64,000 nucleotides of DNA from Cellulomonas sp. SLBN-39 (GTDB taxonomy: Bacteria; Actinomycetota; Actinomycetes; Actinomycetales; Cellulomonadaceae), in contig NZ_VFOA01000001.1 of NCBI RefSeq assembly GCF_006715865.1, forward strand, positions 3,658,001-3,722,000, given 5' to 3'. Under the pieces are notes generated by a model. It ran no database searches and was not told the DNA's origin. It saw only the letters and a program-made list of their open reading frames with translations. This document shows positions 52,045-60,995 of the stretch, in pieces (the first letter of the stretch is position 1; the number at the start of each line of letters is the position of its first letter). Made by a program: the position numbers and the translations under genes.

Positions 52045-53727
52045 ATGAGGGTCATGGCGCAGATGGCGATGGTGATGAACCTCGACAAGTGCATCGGGTG
52101 CCACACGTGCTCGGTGACCTGCAAGCAGGCGTGGACGAACCGCACGGGCGTGGAGTACGTGTGGTTCAACAACGTCGAGACCCGGCCCGGCGTGGGGTAC
52201 CCGCGCACCTACCAGGACCAGGACCGGTGGCTGGGCGGGTGGGAGCGCACACGGCGCGGTCGGCTGCGCCTGCGGGCCGGGGGGCGCCTGCGCAAGCTCA
52301 CGCACATCTTCTCCAACCCGACGCTGCCGAGCATCGACGACTACTACGAGCCGTGGACGTACGACTACGACGTGCTGCTGTCCTCGCCGCAGGGCGAGCA
52401 CACGCCGGTCGCGCGCCCGAAGTCGCTGATCACCGGCGAGGACATGCAGATCCGGTGGTCGGCCAACTGGGACGACAACCTCGGCGGCTCGGGCGAGACG
52501 ATGGCCGACGACCCCGTGCTGGCGACGATGAGCACGCAGGTCAAGGCCGAGCTCGAGCAGGCGTTCATGTTCTACCTGCCGCGCATCTGCGAGCACTGCC
52601 TCAACCCGTCGTGCGTGGCGTCGTGCCCCTCGGGGGCGATGTACAAGCGCGTCGAGGACGGCATCGTCCTCGTCGACCAGGACCGCTGCCGCGGCTGGCG
52701 CATGTGCGTGACGGGCTGCCCGTACAAGAAGGTCTACTTCAACCACAAGACCGGCAAGGCCGAGAAGTGCACGCTGTGCTACCCGCGCCTGGAGGTCGGC
52801 CTGCCGACGGTCTGCTCCGAGACGTGCGTGGGGCGGCTGCGCTACCTCGGCCTCGTCCTGTACGACGAGGAGCGGGTGCTGGCGGCCGCGTCGGTCGAGG
52901 ACCCGACCGACCTGCTCGACGCGCAGCGGTCGGTGCTGCTGGACCCCCACGACCCGGAGGTCGTCGCGGCGGCACGCGCCGCCGGCATCCCCGACGACTG
53001 GGTCGAGGCCGCCCAGCGCTCGCCGGTGTGGCGCCTGATCAGCGAGCTCGAGGTCGCGCTCCCCCTGCACCCGGAGTACCGCACCATGCCGATGGTCTGG
53101 TACATCCCGCCGCTGTCGCCGGTCGTGGACGTCGTGCAGGGCACGGGCGCCGACGCGGAGGACGCCCCGACGCTGTTCGCGGCGATCGACCGCCTGCGCA
53201 TCCCCGTGGAGTACCTCGCGGGCCTGTTCACCGCGGGCGACGTCCGGCCCGTGCAGGACGTCCTGCAACGGCTGGCGGCGATGCGTGCGCACATGCGCAA
53301 CGTCAACCTCGGCACCGAGCAGGACCCGCGGATCGCCGCGTCCGTCGGCATGACCGGCGAGGAGATCGAGGCGATGTACCGCCTGCTGGCGATCGCGAAG
53401 TACGAGGACCGGTACGTCATCCCCAGCGCGCACGCGGAGGTCGCGCGCGACCTGGAGGAGATCGCGTCGGGCTGCTCGCTCGACGGCGACGGCGGGCCCG
53501 GCATGGGGGGCGCCGGACCGTTCGGCTCCTCGAGCGGGCGCCCCGTGCGGGCGACCGTCGAGACGTTCCACGCGCTCGCGGACCGGCAGCGGGCCGACCG
53601 CCCGGCCGGCGGGGCGCCCGGGCGGGTCAACCTGCTCAACTGGGACGGCAACGGCACGGCGCCCGGGGTGTTCCCGCCCGCGCCGGGCGAACCGGGCTAC
53701 GGCGAGGGCCCGGAGGTCGGGCGGTGA
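52045..53727 (+). CDS. narH: Respiratory nitrate reductase beta subunit
   Basis: The electron-transfer subunit with four Fe-S clusters, 560 residues. Cys sets in order are C16-C19-C22-C26 (KCIGCHTCSVTCKQAW), RICEHCLNPSCVASCP, CRGWRMCVTGCPYKK (the Trp replaces a Cys, giving a [3Fe-4S] cluster as in E. coli NarH), and KCTLCYPRL with PTVCSETC. The C-terminal half (ELEVALPLHPEYRTMPMVWYIPPLSPV) is typical. The gene lies between narG and narJ, and its stop overlaps the narJ GTG. All cluster ligands are intact, so a functional NarGHI complex is expected. Confidence 0.98.
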   Translation: MRVMAQMAMVMNLDKCIGCHTCSVTCKQAWTNRTGVEYVWFNNVETRPGVGYPRTYQDQDRWLGGWERTRRGRLRLRAGGRLRKLTHIFSNPTLPSIDDYYEPWTYDYDVLLSSPQGEHTPVARPKSLITGEDMQIRWSANWDDNLGGSGETMADDPVLATMSTQVKAELEQAFMFYLPRICEHCLNPSCVASCPSGAMYKRVEDGIVLVDQDRCRGWRMCVTGCPYKKVYFNHKTGKAEKCTLCYPRLEVGLPTVCSETCVGRLRYLGLVLYDEERVLAAASVEDPTDLLDAQRSVLLDPHDPEVVAAARAAGIPDDWVEAAQRSPVWRLISELEVALPLHPEYRTMPMVWYIPPLSPVVDVVQGTGADAEDAPTLFAAIDRLRIPVEYLAGLFTAGDVRPVQDVLQRLAAMRAHMRNVNLGTEQDPRIAASVGMTGEEIEAMYRLLAIAKYEDRYVIPSAHAEVARDLEEIASGCSLDGDGGPGMGGAGPFGSSSGRPVRATVETFHALADRQRADRPAGGAPGRVNLLNWDGNGTAPGVFPPAPGEPGYGEGPEVGR

Positions 53728-54404
53728 GCCGCCGGGCCCCCGCGCTGCCGTTCCTCGACCCGGTGCCCGTGGACGCGGAGCAGCGGGCGACGACGCACAT
53801 GGCCGCCGCCCTGCTGCTCGCCTACCCCGACGAGGGGCACGCGGACGTGCTGGCCGGCGTGCGCGACGCCCTGCCGACCCTGCCGGCGGCGGTCCGCGAC
53901 GCGCTGGACCGTCACGTCGGCACCGTCGACGGGTGGGACCTGGCGCAGCGGCAGACCCACTACGTCGAGACGTTCGACCTGCGCCGGCGCTGCGCCCTGC
54001 ACCTGTCGTACTACTCCGCGGGCGACACCCGCCGGCGCGGCATGGCGCTGGTGACGTTCGTCGAGGCGTTCCGTGCCTGCGGGTGGCAGCCGCCCGACGA
54101 CGAGCTGCCCGACCACCTGCCCGCCGTGCTCGAGCTGTCCGCGCGCGACCGCGGCGAGGTCCCCGCGCTGCTGCTCGGCGCGCACCGGGAGGGCGTGGAG
54201 GTGCTGCGCTCGGCGCTGCACGCCCTGACCAGCCCGTACGCGCACGTCCTGGACGCGGTGTGCCGCACGCTGCCGCCCGTGGACGCCCGCGCGGCGGCCC
54301 GGTTCGCCGACCTCGTCGCCGCCGGCCCGCCGCAGGAGACCGTCGGGCTCGCGTCCCCCCTGCTCCCCTTCCCGACCGTGCGACCCTCGGAGGTGCCGGC
54401 ATGA
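53724..54404 (+). CDS. narJ: Nitrate reductase molybdenum cofactor assembly chaperone
   Basis: NarJ is the dedicated chaperone that keeps NarGH soluble until molybdenum cofactor is inserted. The 226-residue, mostly helical protein shows AALLLAYPDEG, the family-typical THYVETFDLRRRCALHLSYY, DTRRRGMALVTFVEAFRACG and LPDHLPAVLEL. GTG at 53724 overlaps the narH stop (GTGA) and its own stop overlaps narI (ATGA), so the subunits are translationally coupled. It is not part of the final enzyme. Confidence 0.95.
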   Translation: MSRRAPALPFLDPVPVDAEQRATTHMAAALLLAYPDEGHADVLAGVRDALPTLPAAVRDALDRHVGTVDGWDLAQRQTHYVETFDLRRRCALHLSYYSAGDTRRRGMALVTFVEAFRACGWQPPDDELPDHLPAVLELSARDRGEVPALLLGAHREGVEVLRSALHALTSPYAHVLDAVCRTLPPVDARAAARFADLVAAGPPQETVGLASPLLPFPTVRPSEVPA

Positions 54405-55156
54405 CCAGCACGGACGTCCTGCTGTGGGTCGCGGTCCCCTACGTCGCCGCCGCCGTGTTCGTCGTCGGGCACCTGTGGAGGTACCGCTACGACCAGTTCG
54501 GGTGGACGACCCGCTCGTCGCAGGTCTACGAGAACCGGCTGCTGCGCTGGGGGTCGCCGATGTTCCACGTCGGTGTCCTCATGGTCGCCGGCGGGCACGT
54601 CGTGGGCCTGCTCGTGCCGCGCACGTGGCTGGAGGCCGTCGGCGTCACCGAGCACGCCTACCACCTGGGGGCGACCTGGCTGGGCACGGTCGCCGCGGTG
54701 CTGACCCTCGCGGGCCTGGCGATCCTCGTGTACCGGCGCCGCACGGTGGGGCCGGTGTTCCTCGCGACGACGCGCAGCGACAAGCTCATGTACGTCGTGC
54801 TGGGCGCGACCCTGGCGCTCGGCACGGCCGCGACGGTGATGTTCCAGGTGCTCGGGGACGCGTACGACTACCGGGGGTCGATCGCGCCGTGGGTGCGCGG
54901 CCTGCTCACGTTCCGCCCCGACGCCGGCCTCATGGCCGACGTGCCGCTGATGTTCCAGCTGCACGTGCTCAGCGCCCAGGTGCTCGTCGCGATCTGGCCG
55001 TTCACGCGGCTCGTGCACGTGTTCTCCGCGCCCGTGGGCTACCTGGTGCGGCCGTACGTGGTGTACCGCTCGCGCGACGACCGGCGCACCGGCTCACGGG
55101 CCGTGCGCCCTGGCTGGGAGCGTGTCGAACGGCCCGGGGCCGCCCGCCGCCGCTGA
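54401..55156 (+). CDS. narI: Respiratory nitrate reductase gamma subunit (cytochrome b)
   Basis: The membrane quinol-oxidising subunit, 251 residues with five helices. Haem ligands H56 and H66 (SPMFHVGVLMVAGGHVVG) and H188 and H206 (FQLHVLSAQ, TRLVHVFSAP) are all present and nearly match E. coli numbering. WRYRYDQFGWTTRSSQVYE near the N-terminus is typical. A basic C-terminal tail of about 30 residues extends into the cytoplasm. GGAGG precedes the ATG. A cupin gene follows after 38 bp. Confidence 0.97.
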   Translation: MTSTDVLLWVAVPYVAAAVFVVGHLWRYRYDQFGWTTRSSQVYENRLLRWGSPMFHVGVLMVAGGHVVGLLVPRTWLEAVGVTEHAYHLGATWLGTVAAVLTLAGLAILVYRRRTVGPVFLATTRSDKLMYVVLGATLALGTAATVMFQVLGDAYDYRGSIAPWVRGLLTFRPDAGLMADVPLMFQLHVLSAQVLVAIWPFTRLVHVFSAPVGYLVRPYVVYRSRDDRRTGSRAVRPGWERVERPGAARRR

Positions 55157-55194
55157 CCGGCCGTCCACGCCGCCCCGCCTGAGAGGATCGACCC

Positions 55195-55536
55195 ATGCCC
55201 GACCTGGAGGCCCTGTCCGCCACGCACCTCGAGCTCGCCCGGCACGACCCGCACGGGCGCAGCGCACGGCTGGTCGTGCACGACGGCGAGCTGCGGCAGA
55301 CCGTGCTGGCCCTCGTCGCCGGTGCACGGCTCGGGGAGCACGCGTCGCCGCCGGCGGCGAGCCTGCAGGCGCTGCGGGGGCGGGTGCGCGTCGAGGCCGC
55401 GGGCGCGCTGCAGCAGGAGGTCGCGGCCGGCGAGCTCGCGCTGCTCACGCACGAGCGGCACGCCGTGGTCGCGCTGGAGGACAGCGTGCTGCTGCTGACC
55501 ACCGTCACCGGCGTCGCGGGCGGGTCGCACGGATGA
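55195..55536 (+). CDS. Small cupin-like protein in the nar operon
   Basis: A 113-residue single-domain beta-rich protein. The strand pattern and segments LVAGARLGEHASPPAASLQALRG, RVRVEAAG and LALLTHERHAVVALEDSVLLLT match small cupins, with two possible metal-ligand histidines (GEH and ERHAV). GAGAGGA precedes the ATG. Its stop overlaps the moeB-type gene (ATGA), so it belongs to the nar operon. No activity can be assigned; a nitrate- or sulfur-related accessory role would be a guess. Confidence 0.78.
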   Translation: MPDLEALSATHLELARHDPHGRSARLVVHDGELRQTVLALVAGARLGEHASPPAASLQALRGRVRVEAAGALQQEVAAGELALLTHERHAVVALEDSVLLLTTVTGVAGGSHG

Positions 55537-56705
55537 GCACCCGGCCCCCGGCCCGGCCCGGCCCTCTCGTCGCCCCCGGCCCGGCGCTGACCGCCGCGCA
55601 GGTCGAGCGGTACGCCCGGCACCTCGCGCTCGACGAGGTCGGCGAGACGGGGCAGCGGCGGCTCCTGGCCGCCCGCGTGCTGGTCGTGGGGGCCGGCGGG
55701 CTCGGCTCCCCCGTGCTGCTGTACCTCGCCGCCGCGGGCGTGGGCACCCTGGGCGTGGTCGACGACGACGTGGTCGACGTGTCGAACCTCCAGCGGCAGG
55801 TGCTGCACGGCACCGCCGACGTGGGCCGGCGCAAGGTCGACTCCGCCGCCGACGCCGTCCGCGCCCTGGACCCCGCCCTCGACGTGCGCGTCCACCCCGT
55901 GCGGCTGGACGCCTCGACGGCGCGCGACGTGCTGGCCGGGTACGACCTGGTGGTCGACGGCTCGGACAACTTCGCCACCCGCTACCTGCTGAACGACGTC
56001 TGCGCCGAGCTCGGTCTGCCGTGGGTGTGGGGGTCGCTGCAGCGCGGGCACGCGCAGGTGGCGACGTTCTGGACGCGGCCGCCGGTGGGCGAGGGCGTGG
56101 ACCTGCGGGACGTGTTCGGCCAGGCGCCGCCCGACGGCGCCGTGCCGTCGTGCGCGCAGGACGGCGTGCTGGGCGTCGTGTGCGCCGCGGCGGGTGCCGC
56201 GATGGCGATGGAGGTCGTCCGCCTCGTGTGCGGCACGGGCCGGTCCCTGCTCGGCCGGGTCGCGGTCCACGACGCGTTCGACGGCACGTGGCGGGACGTG
56301 CCCGTGCGCCGCGACCCGGCGCGCGAGGTGCCCGCCCGCCCGCCCGTGACCGGCCCGGTCGCCGCGTCGACGCGCCCCGCCCGCGCGATCGGGGCCGACG
56401 AGCTGGCCGCCATGCTCGCCGCCCGCGACGCCGGCACCCTGGCCCTCGACGTGGTCGACGTGCGGGACCGCACGGAGTTCGTGCACGGCTCCGTGCCCGG
56501 TGCGCGGCACGTCCCGCTGGAGGCGTTCGTGGACGGCTCCGCGCTGCTGGACGTGCCCGACGACCGGACCCTCGTCGTGGTCTGCCGGCTCGGCTCCCGG
56601 TCCGCCCACGCCGCGGCCCTGGCGCGCGCCGCCGGCGTGCGCGACGTGCACCACCTGCGCGGCGGGCTGGCCGCGTGGCGGGCCGGGCGCACGGTCCGCG
56701 CGTGA
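55533..56705 (+). CDS. moeZ: MoeB/ThiF-type adenylyltransferase fused to rhodanese (MoeZ-like)
   Basis: A 390-residue fusion that activates the C-terminal glycine of MoaD-like sulfur carriers and, through its rhodanese domain, passes sulfur. The E1-like domain (1-260) has VLVVGAGGLGSPVLLYLAAAG, DDDVVDVSNLQRQVLH, the KVDSA helix, DGSDNFATRYLLND and PSCAQDGVLGVV. The rhodanese domain (about 280-390) has the active Cys in LVVVCRLGSRS. The M. tuberculosis homologue MoeZR serves both molybdopterin and cysteine pathways. The likely partner MoaD ends in GG at 60.4 kb. It is last in the nar operon. Confidence 0.93.
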   Translation: MSTRPPARPGPLVAPGPALTAAQVERYARHLALDEVGETGQRRLLAARVLVVGAGGLGSPVLLYLAAAGVGTLGVVDDDVVDVSNLQRQVLHGTADVGRRKVDSAADAVRALDPALDVRVHPVRLDASTARDVLAGYDLVVDGSDNFATRYLLNDVCAELGLPWVWGSLQRGHAQVATFWTRPPVGEGVDLRDVFGQAPPDGAVPSCAQDGVLGVVCAAAGAAMAMEVVRLVCGTGRSLLGRVAVHDAFDGTWRDVPVRRDPAREVPARPPVTGPVAASTRPARAIGADELAAMLAARDAGTLALDVVDVRDRTEFVHGSVPGARHVPLEAFVDGSALLDVPDDRTLVVVCRLGSRSAHAAALARAAGVRDVHHLRGGLAAWRAGRTVRA

Positions 56706-56754
56706 CCGCGCCGCGGGCCGCCCCCGTGCCACCGGCCCACCGCGCGTCGCCGGC

Positions 56755-57282
56755 TCAGCCCGGGTGGTCGCCGCCGCCCAGCTGGCCCAGCGCGTGGGGC
56801 AGCACCCGGGTGAGCACGCGCAGCGCGTCCCGGCACGCACCGGGCGACCCCGCGACGTTCACCAGCAGCGTCCGCCCCGCCACGCCCGCGACGCCGCGCG
56901 AGAGCATCCCCGCGGCCACGCCCCGGGCCACGGCGTCCGCCCGCAGCGCCTCCGCGACGCCCGGCACCGACCGCTCGACGACCCGGGCCGTCACCTCGGG
57001 CGTCAGGTCCCGCGGGCCCAGACCGGTACCACCCGTCGTCAGCACCAGCGCGACCCCCGCGGCCACGGCCGCCCGCAGCACCTCCTCGACGGGCGCGCCG
57101 TCCGGGACGACCACGGGGTCGTCGACCCCCAGGCCGAGCGCCCGCAGGCCCTCGACCAGGACCGGCCCCGAGCGGTCCTCGTACACCCCGGCGGAGGCAC
57201 GGTCCGAGACCGTCACGACGAGGGCCCGCAGACCTGCACCGTCCGGCCCCACGGGCGCGGCGCCCGGCAGGGCGTCAGGCAC
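56755..57282 (-). CDS. MogA/MoaB-family molybdopterin adenylyltransferase
   Basis: A 175-residue MPT-binding-fold protein that adenylates molybdopterin before molybdenum insertion. Motifs are LVVTVSDRASAGVYEDRSGP, the glycine-rich LVLTTGGTGLGPRDLTPE and the terminal LLVNVAGSPGACRDAL. Distinguishing MogA from MoaB needs phylogeny; actinobacterial copies beside moaC are often called either. It overlaps moaC by 8 nt in the order moeA-moaC-mogA. It converges with the MoeZ-like gene over 49 bp. Confidence 0.9.
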   Translation of the reverse strand: MPDALPGAAPVGPDGAGLRALVVTVSDRASAGVYEDRSGPVLVEGLRALGLGVDDPVVVPDGAPVEEVLRAAVAAGVALVLTTGGTGLGPRDLTPEVTARVVERSVPGVAEALRADAVARGVAAGMLSRGVAGVAGRTLLVNVAGSPGACRDALRVLTRVLPHALGQLGGGDHPG

Positions 57283-57757
57283 GGCGCCACTCGCCGGAGC
57301 GGCCGCCGTCCTTGTGCTCCACCCGCAGGTCGGTCAGGTGCGCGCCCCGGTCGACGGCCTTGACCATGTCGACCAGCGTCAGCCCGGCCGCGGCGACGCA
57401 CGTGAGGGCCTCCATCTCGACGCCGGTGCGGTCGGCGGTGCGCACGTGCGCGTCGATGTGCACGCCGTCGTCGACCACCTCGAGCTCGACCCGCACGCCG
57501 TGGATCGCCACGGGGTGGCACAGCGGCACCAGGTCGGGCGTGCGCTTGGCGGCCTGGATGCCCGCGATCCGCGCGACCGCGAGCGCGTCGCCCTTGGGCA
57601 CGCCCTCGCCGCGCAGGAGCGCCACGACCTGCGGCGTCGTCACCAGCCGGCCGGTGGCGCGGGCCGTGCGGACCGTGACCTCCTTGTCGGCCACGTCGAC
57701 CATGTGCGCGGCACCGCGCGCGTCGACGTGCGTGAGGCGGGCGTCGGGGTCGGTCAT
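57275..57757 (-). CDS. moaC: Cyclic pyranopterin monophosphate synthase MoaC
   Basis: MoaC converts the MoaA product into cyclic pyranopterin monophosphate, the first stable molybdenum cofactor intermediate. The 160-residue protein has [18 protein letters not shown], the catalytic region [18 protein letters not shown], and [21 protein letters not shown] with the conserved lysine near the end ([12 protein letters not shown]). ATG overlaps the moeA stop (ATGA). The neighbouring, divergent moaA supplies its substrate. Confidence 0.97.
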   Translation of the reverse strand: MTDPDARLTHVDARGAAHMVDVADKEVTVRTARATGRLVTTPQVVALLRGEGVPKGDALAVARIAGIQAAKRTPDLVPLCHPVAIHGVRVELEVVDDGVHIDAHVRTADRTGVEMEALTCVAAAGLTLVDMVKAVDRGAHLTDLRVEHKDGGRSGEWRRA

Positions 57758-59001
57758 GCGTCGTGCTCCCTCAGGTCGATCACGGTCACGGTCTGCCCGG
57801 GCGTCACGTGCGTCACGGGCTCGGGCAGGTCGATCAGCGCGTCGGCGGTGGCCAGCGCGCCCAGCAGGTGCGAGCCGGGCCCGCCGACGGCGGCGACGCG
57901 GGGCTCGGGGCCGGACAGGTCGAGCGCCCCGCGCAGCAGCTGGCGGCGCCCCTGCGGGGAGCGCACCTCCCCCACGAGCCGGGCGCGCAGCGTGCGCCGC
58001 CGGGTCCGCGACGCGCCGAGCATGTGCCGGACCAGCGGGCGCACGAAGACCTCGAACGAGACGAACGCGCTGACGGGGTTGCCGGGCAGCGCCACGACGG
58101 GCGTCCCGTCGGCGAGCCGCCCGGTGGCCTGCGGCCTGCCGGGCTGGACCCGCACGTGCACGAGCTCGGCGGCGCCGACGGCCGTCAGGGCGTCCCGCAC
58201 CACGTCGTACGCGCCGACGGACACCCCGCCGGTCGTCACGACGAGGTCGGCCCGGGCCGCGAGCGCGGCGAGCGCGTCCTGGACGGCCCGCACGTCGTCG
58301 GGCACGACCACGACGTCGACGACCTCGGCGCCCGCGGCGCGTGCGGCGGCCGCGAGCTGGACGCCGTTGGACTCGTGGATCTGCCCGTGCGCGAGCGGCT
58401 GCCCGGCGGCGACGAGCTCGGAGCCGGTCGACAGGACCGCGACGCGGGGGCGGCGGTGGACGTCGACGCGCCCGTGCCCGGTGGCGGCGAGCAGGCCGAG
58501 CGCCCCGGCGCCCAGCACATCCCCCGCGTGCAGCAGCACCTGGCCGGCGCGCACGTCCTCCCCGCGCCGGCGCACGTGCGCCCCGGCGGCCACGACGTCG
58601 TCGACGCGGACCCTCCCGGTCCCGCCGTCGGTGCGCTCGACGGGCAGCACCGTGTCGGCGCCGGCGGGCAGGGGGGCGCCCGTCATGATCCGCACGGCCG
58701 CGCCGGCGGGCACGTGCACGGACCGGGTGTCCCCGGCCGGGACGTCGTCGGCGACGTCGAGCACGGCGCCCGCGACGAGGTCGGTGGCCCGCAGCGCGTA
58801 CCCGTCCATGGCCGAGTTGTCCCACGGCGGCAGGTCCACGGTGCTCGCGACGTCCGTGGCGAGCGCGAGGCCGAGTGCGTCGGCCAGCGGGACCGCCTGC
58901 ACGGGCGTCGGCCCGGCCAGCGCGAGCACGGCGGCGGCGTGCTCGTCGAGCGTGCGGACCGGGCGCGGCGGCACGGCGGCGTGCGGGGCGGCGTCGGGCA
59001 T
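57754..59001 (-). CDS. moeA: Molybdopterin molybdenumtransferase MoeA
   Basis: MoeA inserts molybdate into adenylated molybdopterin. The 415-residue protein shows the domain III/I junction [29 protein letters not shown], domain III glycine motifs LSTGSELV and [12 protein letters not shown], the [14 protein letters not shown] loop, and the beta-barrel domain IV at the C-terminus. It heads moeA-moaC-mogA. The ATG at 59001 lies 6 nt after TAGGTT without a ribosome site, so its mRNA is probably leaderless. The 81-bp gap to moaA holds both divergent promoters. Confidence 0.95.
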   Translation of the reverse strand: MPDAAPHAAVPPRPVRTLDEHAAAVLALAGPTPVQAVPLADALGLALATDVASTVDLPPWDNSAMDGYALRATDLVAGAVLDVADDVPAGDTRSVHVPAGAAVRIMTGAPLPAGADTVLPVERTDGGTGRVRVDDVVAAGAHVRRRGEDVRAGQVLLHAGDVLGAGALGLLAATGHGRVDVHRRPRVAVLSTGSELVAAGQPLAHGQIHESNGVQLAAAARAAGAEVVDVVVVPDDVRAVQDALAALAARADLVVTTGGVSVGAYDVVRDALTAVGAAELVHVRVQPGRPQATGRLADGTPVVALPGNPVSAFVSFEVFVRPLVRHMLGASRTRRRTLRARLVGEVRSPQGRRQLLRGALDLSGPEPRVAAVGGPGSHLLGALATADALIDLPEPVTHVTPGQTVTVIDLREHDA

Positions 59002-59007
59002 GGGCCC

Positions 59008-59013
59008 AACCTA
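59008..59013 (-). promoter_or_regulatory. -10 box of leaderless moeA transcript
   Basis: TAGGTT on the minus strand, 6 nt before the ATG of moeA. Confidence 0.55.
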
Positions 59014-59070
59014 CTGCCGGGCCGGGGCCCGCCCCGCGGACGTCCGGACGCCGCCGCACGGGGCCGTCCG

Positions 59071-59076
59071 TATCAT
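59071..59076 (+). promoter_or_regulatory. -10 box of leaderless moaA transcript
   Basis: TATCAT followed by 6 nt (CGCCGG) and the ATG of moaA at 59083. It is the closest of the set to the TATAAT consensus. It lies back to back with the moeA promoter. Confidence 0.6.
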
Positions 59077-59082
59077 CGCCGG

Positions 59083-60180
59083 ATGCCACCCGTGAGCGCC
59101 GCCGGACCGAGCGCCGCCGGCGCCCCGCAGGCGACCGCGGGCACCGACGGGACGGCCGGCGTGCCGGGCGACGGCGGCCTCCACGACCGGTGGGGGCGCG
59201 TGGCGACGGACCTGCGGGTCTCGCTGACGGACCGCTGCAACCTGCGCTGCACGTACTGCATGCCGGCCGAGGGCCTGCCGTGGGCGCCGGACGAGACGGT
59301 GCTGACCGACGCCGAGGTGGTCCGGCTGGTGCGCGTCGCCGTCGAGCGCCTCGGCGTGCGGGAGGTCCGCTTCACCGGCGGCGAGCCGCTGCTGCGCCGC
59401 GGGCTGGAGGGCATCGTCGCGGCGACCTCCGCGCTGCGCACCCCGGACGGTGCGCCCGTCGGCACGGCCCTGACCACCAACGGCCTGGGCCTGGACAAGC
59501 GGGCCGCTGCCCTGGCCGCGGCGGGCCTGGACCGCGTCAACGTGTCGCTGGACTCCCTCGACGCCGCCCGGTTCGCCGCCATCACCCGCCGCGACCGCCT
59601 GCCCGACGTCCTCGCAGGGCTGCGCGCGGCCGAGGCGGCCGGGCTCGGCCCGGTGAAGGTCAACGCCGTGCTGGTCCGCGGCGTCAACGAGGACGAGGCC
59701 GTCCCGCTGCTGACGTGGGCGCTCGAGCACGGCTACCACCTGCGGTTCATCGAGCAGATGCCGCTGGGCCCGCACGGCTCGTGGAGCCGCGAGGATCTCG
59801 TCTCGGCGCGCGAGATCCTCGACGCGCTCACCGCGACGTTCGACCTCGTCGACGCGCCTGCGGGCGAGCGCGGCGCCGCCCCGGCGGAGACGTGGACGGT
59901 GCGCGGTCACCCGGGGGCGACGGTCGGGGTCATCGGGTCGGTGACCCGGCCGTTCTGCGGCGCGTGCGACCGCACCCGGCTGACCGCCGACGGGCAGGTC
60001 CGCAGCTGCCTGTTCGCCCGCGAGGAGCACGACCTGCGCGCCCTGCTGCGCGGCGGCGCCGACGACGAGGCGCTCGCGCAGGCCTGGCGCGCGGCGATGC
60101 TGGGCAAGAAGCCCGGGCACGGCATCGACGACGTCGGCTTCCTGCAGCCGGCCCGGACCATGAGCGCGATCGGAGGATGA
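59083..60180 (+). CDS. moaA: GTP 3',8-cyclase MoaA (radical SAM)
   Basis: MoaA starts molybdenum cofactor synthesis by rearranging GTP. The 365-residue radical-SAM enzyme binds one [4Fe-4S] at C52, C56, C59 ([12 protein letters not shown]) and a second, substrate-binding cluster through the C-terminal Cys set in [13 protein letters not shown] and [19 protein letters not shown] is the SAM glycine motif, and the protein ends in the functional GG (MSAIGG). The first 30 residues are a variable low-complexity extension. The ATG appears leaderless. moaD follows immediately with GGAGG inside the moaA end. Confidence 0.97.
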   Translation: MPPVSAAGPSAAGAPQATAGTDGTAGVPGDGGLHDRWGRVATDLRVSLTDRCNLRCTYCMPAEGLPWAPDETVLTDAEVVRLVRVAVERLGVREVRFTGGEPLLRRGLEGIVAATSALRTPDGAPVGTALTTNGLGLDKRAAALAAAGLDRVNVSLDSLDAARFAAITRRDRLPDVLAGLRAAEAAGLGPVKVNAVLVRGVNEDEAVPLLTWALEHGYHLRFIEQMPLGPHGSWSREDLVSAREILDALTATFDLVDAPAGERGAAPAETWTVRGHPGATVGVIGSVTRPFCGACDRTRLTADGQVRSCLFAREEHDLRALLRGGADDEALAQAWRAAMLGKKPGHGIDDVGFLQPARTMSAIGG

Positions 60181-60181
60181 C

Positions 60182-60448
60182 GTGACGACGACGACGGCAC
60201 CGGTGACGGTGCGGTACTTCGCGGCGGCCCACGAGGCCGCGGGCGTCGCCGAGGAGGTCGTCCCGCTCGCCGGCGGCGCGACGGTCGGCGACCTGCTCGA
60301 CACGCTGGCGCACCGGCACGGGCCCGGCCTGCGCGACGTGCTGGCCCTGTGCGCCGTCCTCGTCGACGGGACGCTGCACCGCGACCGCGACCGCCCGCTC
60401 GGCACCCCGACGACCGTCGACGTCCTGCCGCCCTTCGCCGGCGGCTGA
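60182..60448 (+). CDS. moaD: Molybdopterin synthase sulfur-carrier subunit MoaD
   Basis: An 88-residue ubiquitin-fold sulfur carrier ending in the required GG (LPPFAGG). Segments VTVRYFAAAHEAAGV, GATVGDLLDTL and CAVLVDGTLHRDRDRPLG fit MoaD. After activation by a MoeB-type enzyme (55.5-56.7 kb here) the C-terminal thiocarboxylate provides sulfur to MoaE. GTG start 1 nt after the moaA stop, with GGAGG at 60172-60176. It converges with moaE. Confidence 0.93.
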   Translation: MTTTTAPVTVRYFAAAHEAAGVAEEVVPLAGGATVGDLLDTLAHRHGPGLRDVLALCAVLVDGTLHRDRDRPLGTPTTVDVLPPFAGG

Positions 60449-60481
60449 GCCCGCGGCGACCACGGTCCCCGCAGCAGCGGG

Positions 60482-60946
60482 TCAGGCGCAGTTGACCCAC
60501 TCGTGCGTGCCGTCGGCGAAGACCTGCCGCTTCCACACCGGCAGCCGCGCCTTGACCTCGTCGACCAGCACCGCCGCGGCCTCGAACGCCTCCTGCCGGT
60601 GCGCGGCGCTCACCGCGACGCCCAGCGCGCACGCGCCGACGCCCAGCGGGCCCACCCGGTGCACGCACGCGACGGCGTCCACGGGCAGCCGCGCCGCGAC
60701 GTCAGCGACCACCTGGGCCAGCACCGCCCCGGCATCGGGGTGCGCGACGTACTCGATCGACGTCACCGCACGCCCGTGGTCGTGGTCGCGCACGACCCCG
60801 GCGAACGTGACGACCGCACCCGCCGCGGGTGCGTCGACGGCACCGGCGAGCGCGGCGACGTCGACGACGGCGTCGGTGACCTCGGCGACGACGACCCGCC
60901 GTGCCGGCTCGGTCAGGCGCGAGGAGTCACGGGTGGTCTCGGGCAC
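60482..60946 (-). CDS. moaE: Molybdopterin synthase catalytic subunit MoaE
   Basis: MoaE transfers two sulfurs from MoaD to cyclic pyranopterin monophosphate. The 154-residue protein shows GAVVTFAGVVRDHDHGRAVTSIEYVAH, CVHRVGPLGVGACALGVAVSAAHRQEAFEA and the active-site lysines in VDEVKARLPVWKRQ, ending EWVNCA. GTG at 60946 lies exactly 6 nt after TAGGGT, so a leaderless mRNA is likely. It is convergent to moaD and divergent from the MerR/TOBE gene. Confidence 0.96.
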   Translation of the reverse strand: MPETTRDSSRLTEPARRVVVAEVTDAVVDVAALAGAVDAPAAGAVVTFAGVVRDHDHGRAVTSIEYVAHPDAGAVLAQVVADVAARLPVDAVACVHRVGPLGVGACALGVAVSAAHRQEAFEAAAVLVDEVKARLPVWKRQVFADGTHEWVNCA

Positions 60947-60952
60947 GGGACC

Positions 60953-60958
60953 ACCCTA
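60953..60958 (-). promoter_or_regulatory. -10 box of leaderless moaE transcript
   Basis: TAGGGT on the minus strand, 6 nt before the GTG of moaE. Confidence 0.5.
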
Positions 60959-60982
60959 GGCCGCGGCCGTCGTGCCGGCGGC

Positions 60983-60988
60983 TACGCT
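60983..60988 (+). promoter_or_regulatory. -10 box of near-leaderless MerR/TOBE transcript
   Basis: TACGCT followed by 7 nt and the GTG at 60996. It is divergent from the moaE promoter, 24 bp away. Confidence 0.45.
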
Positions 60989-60995
60989 GACCGGC

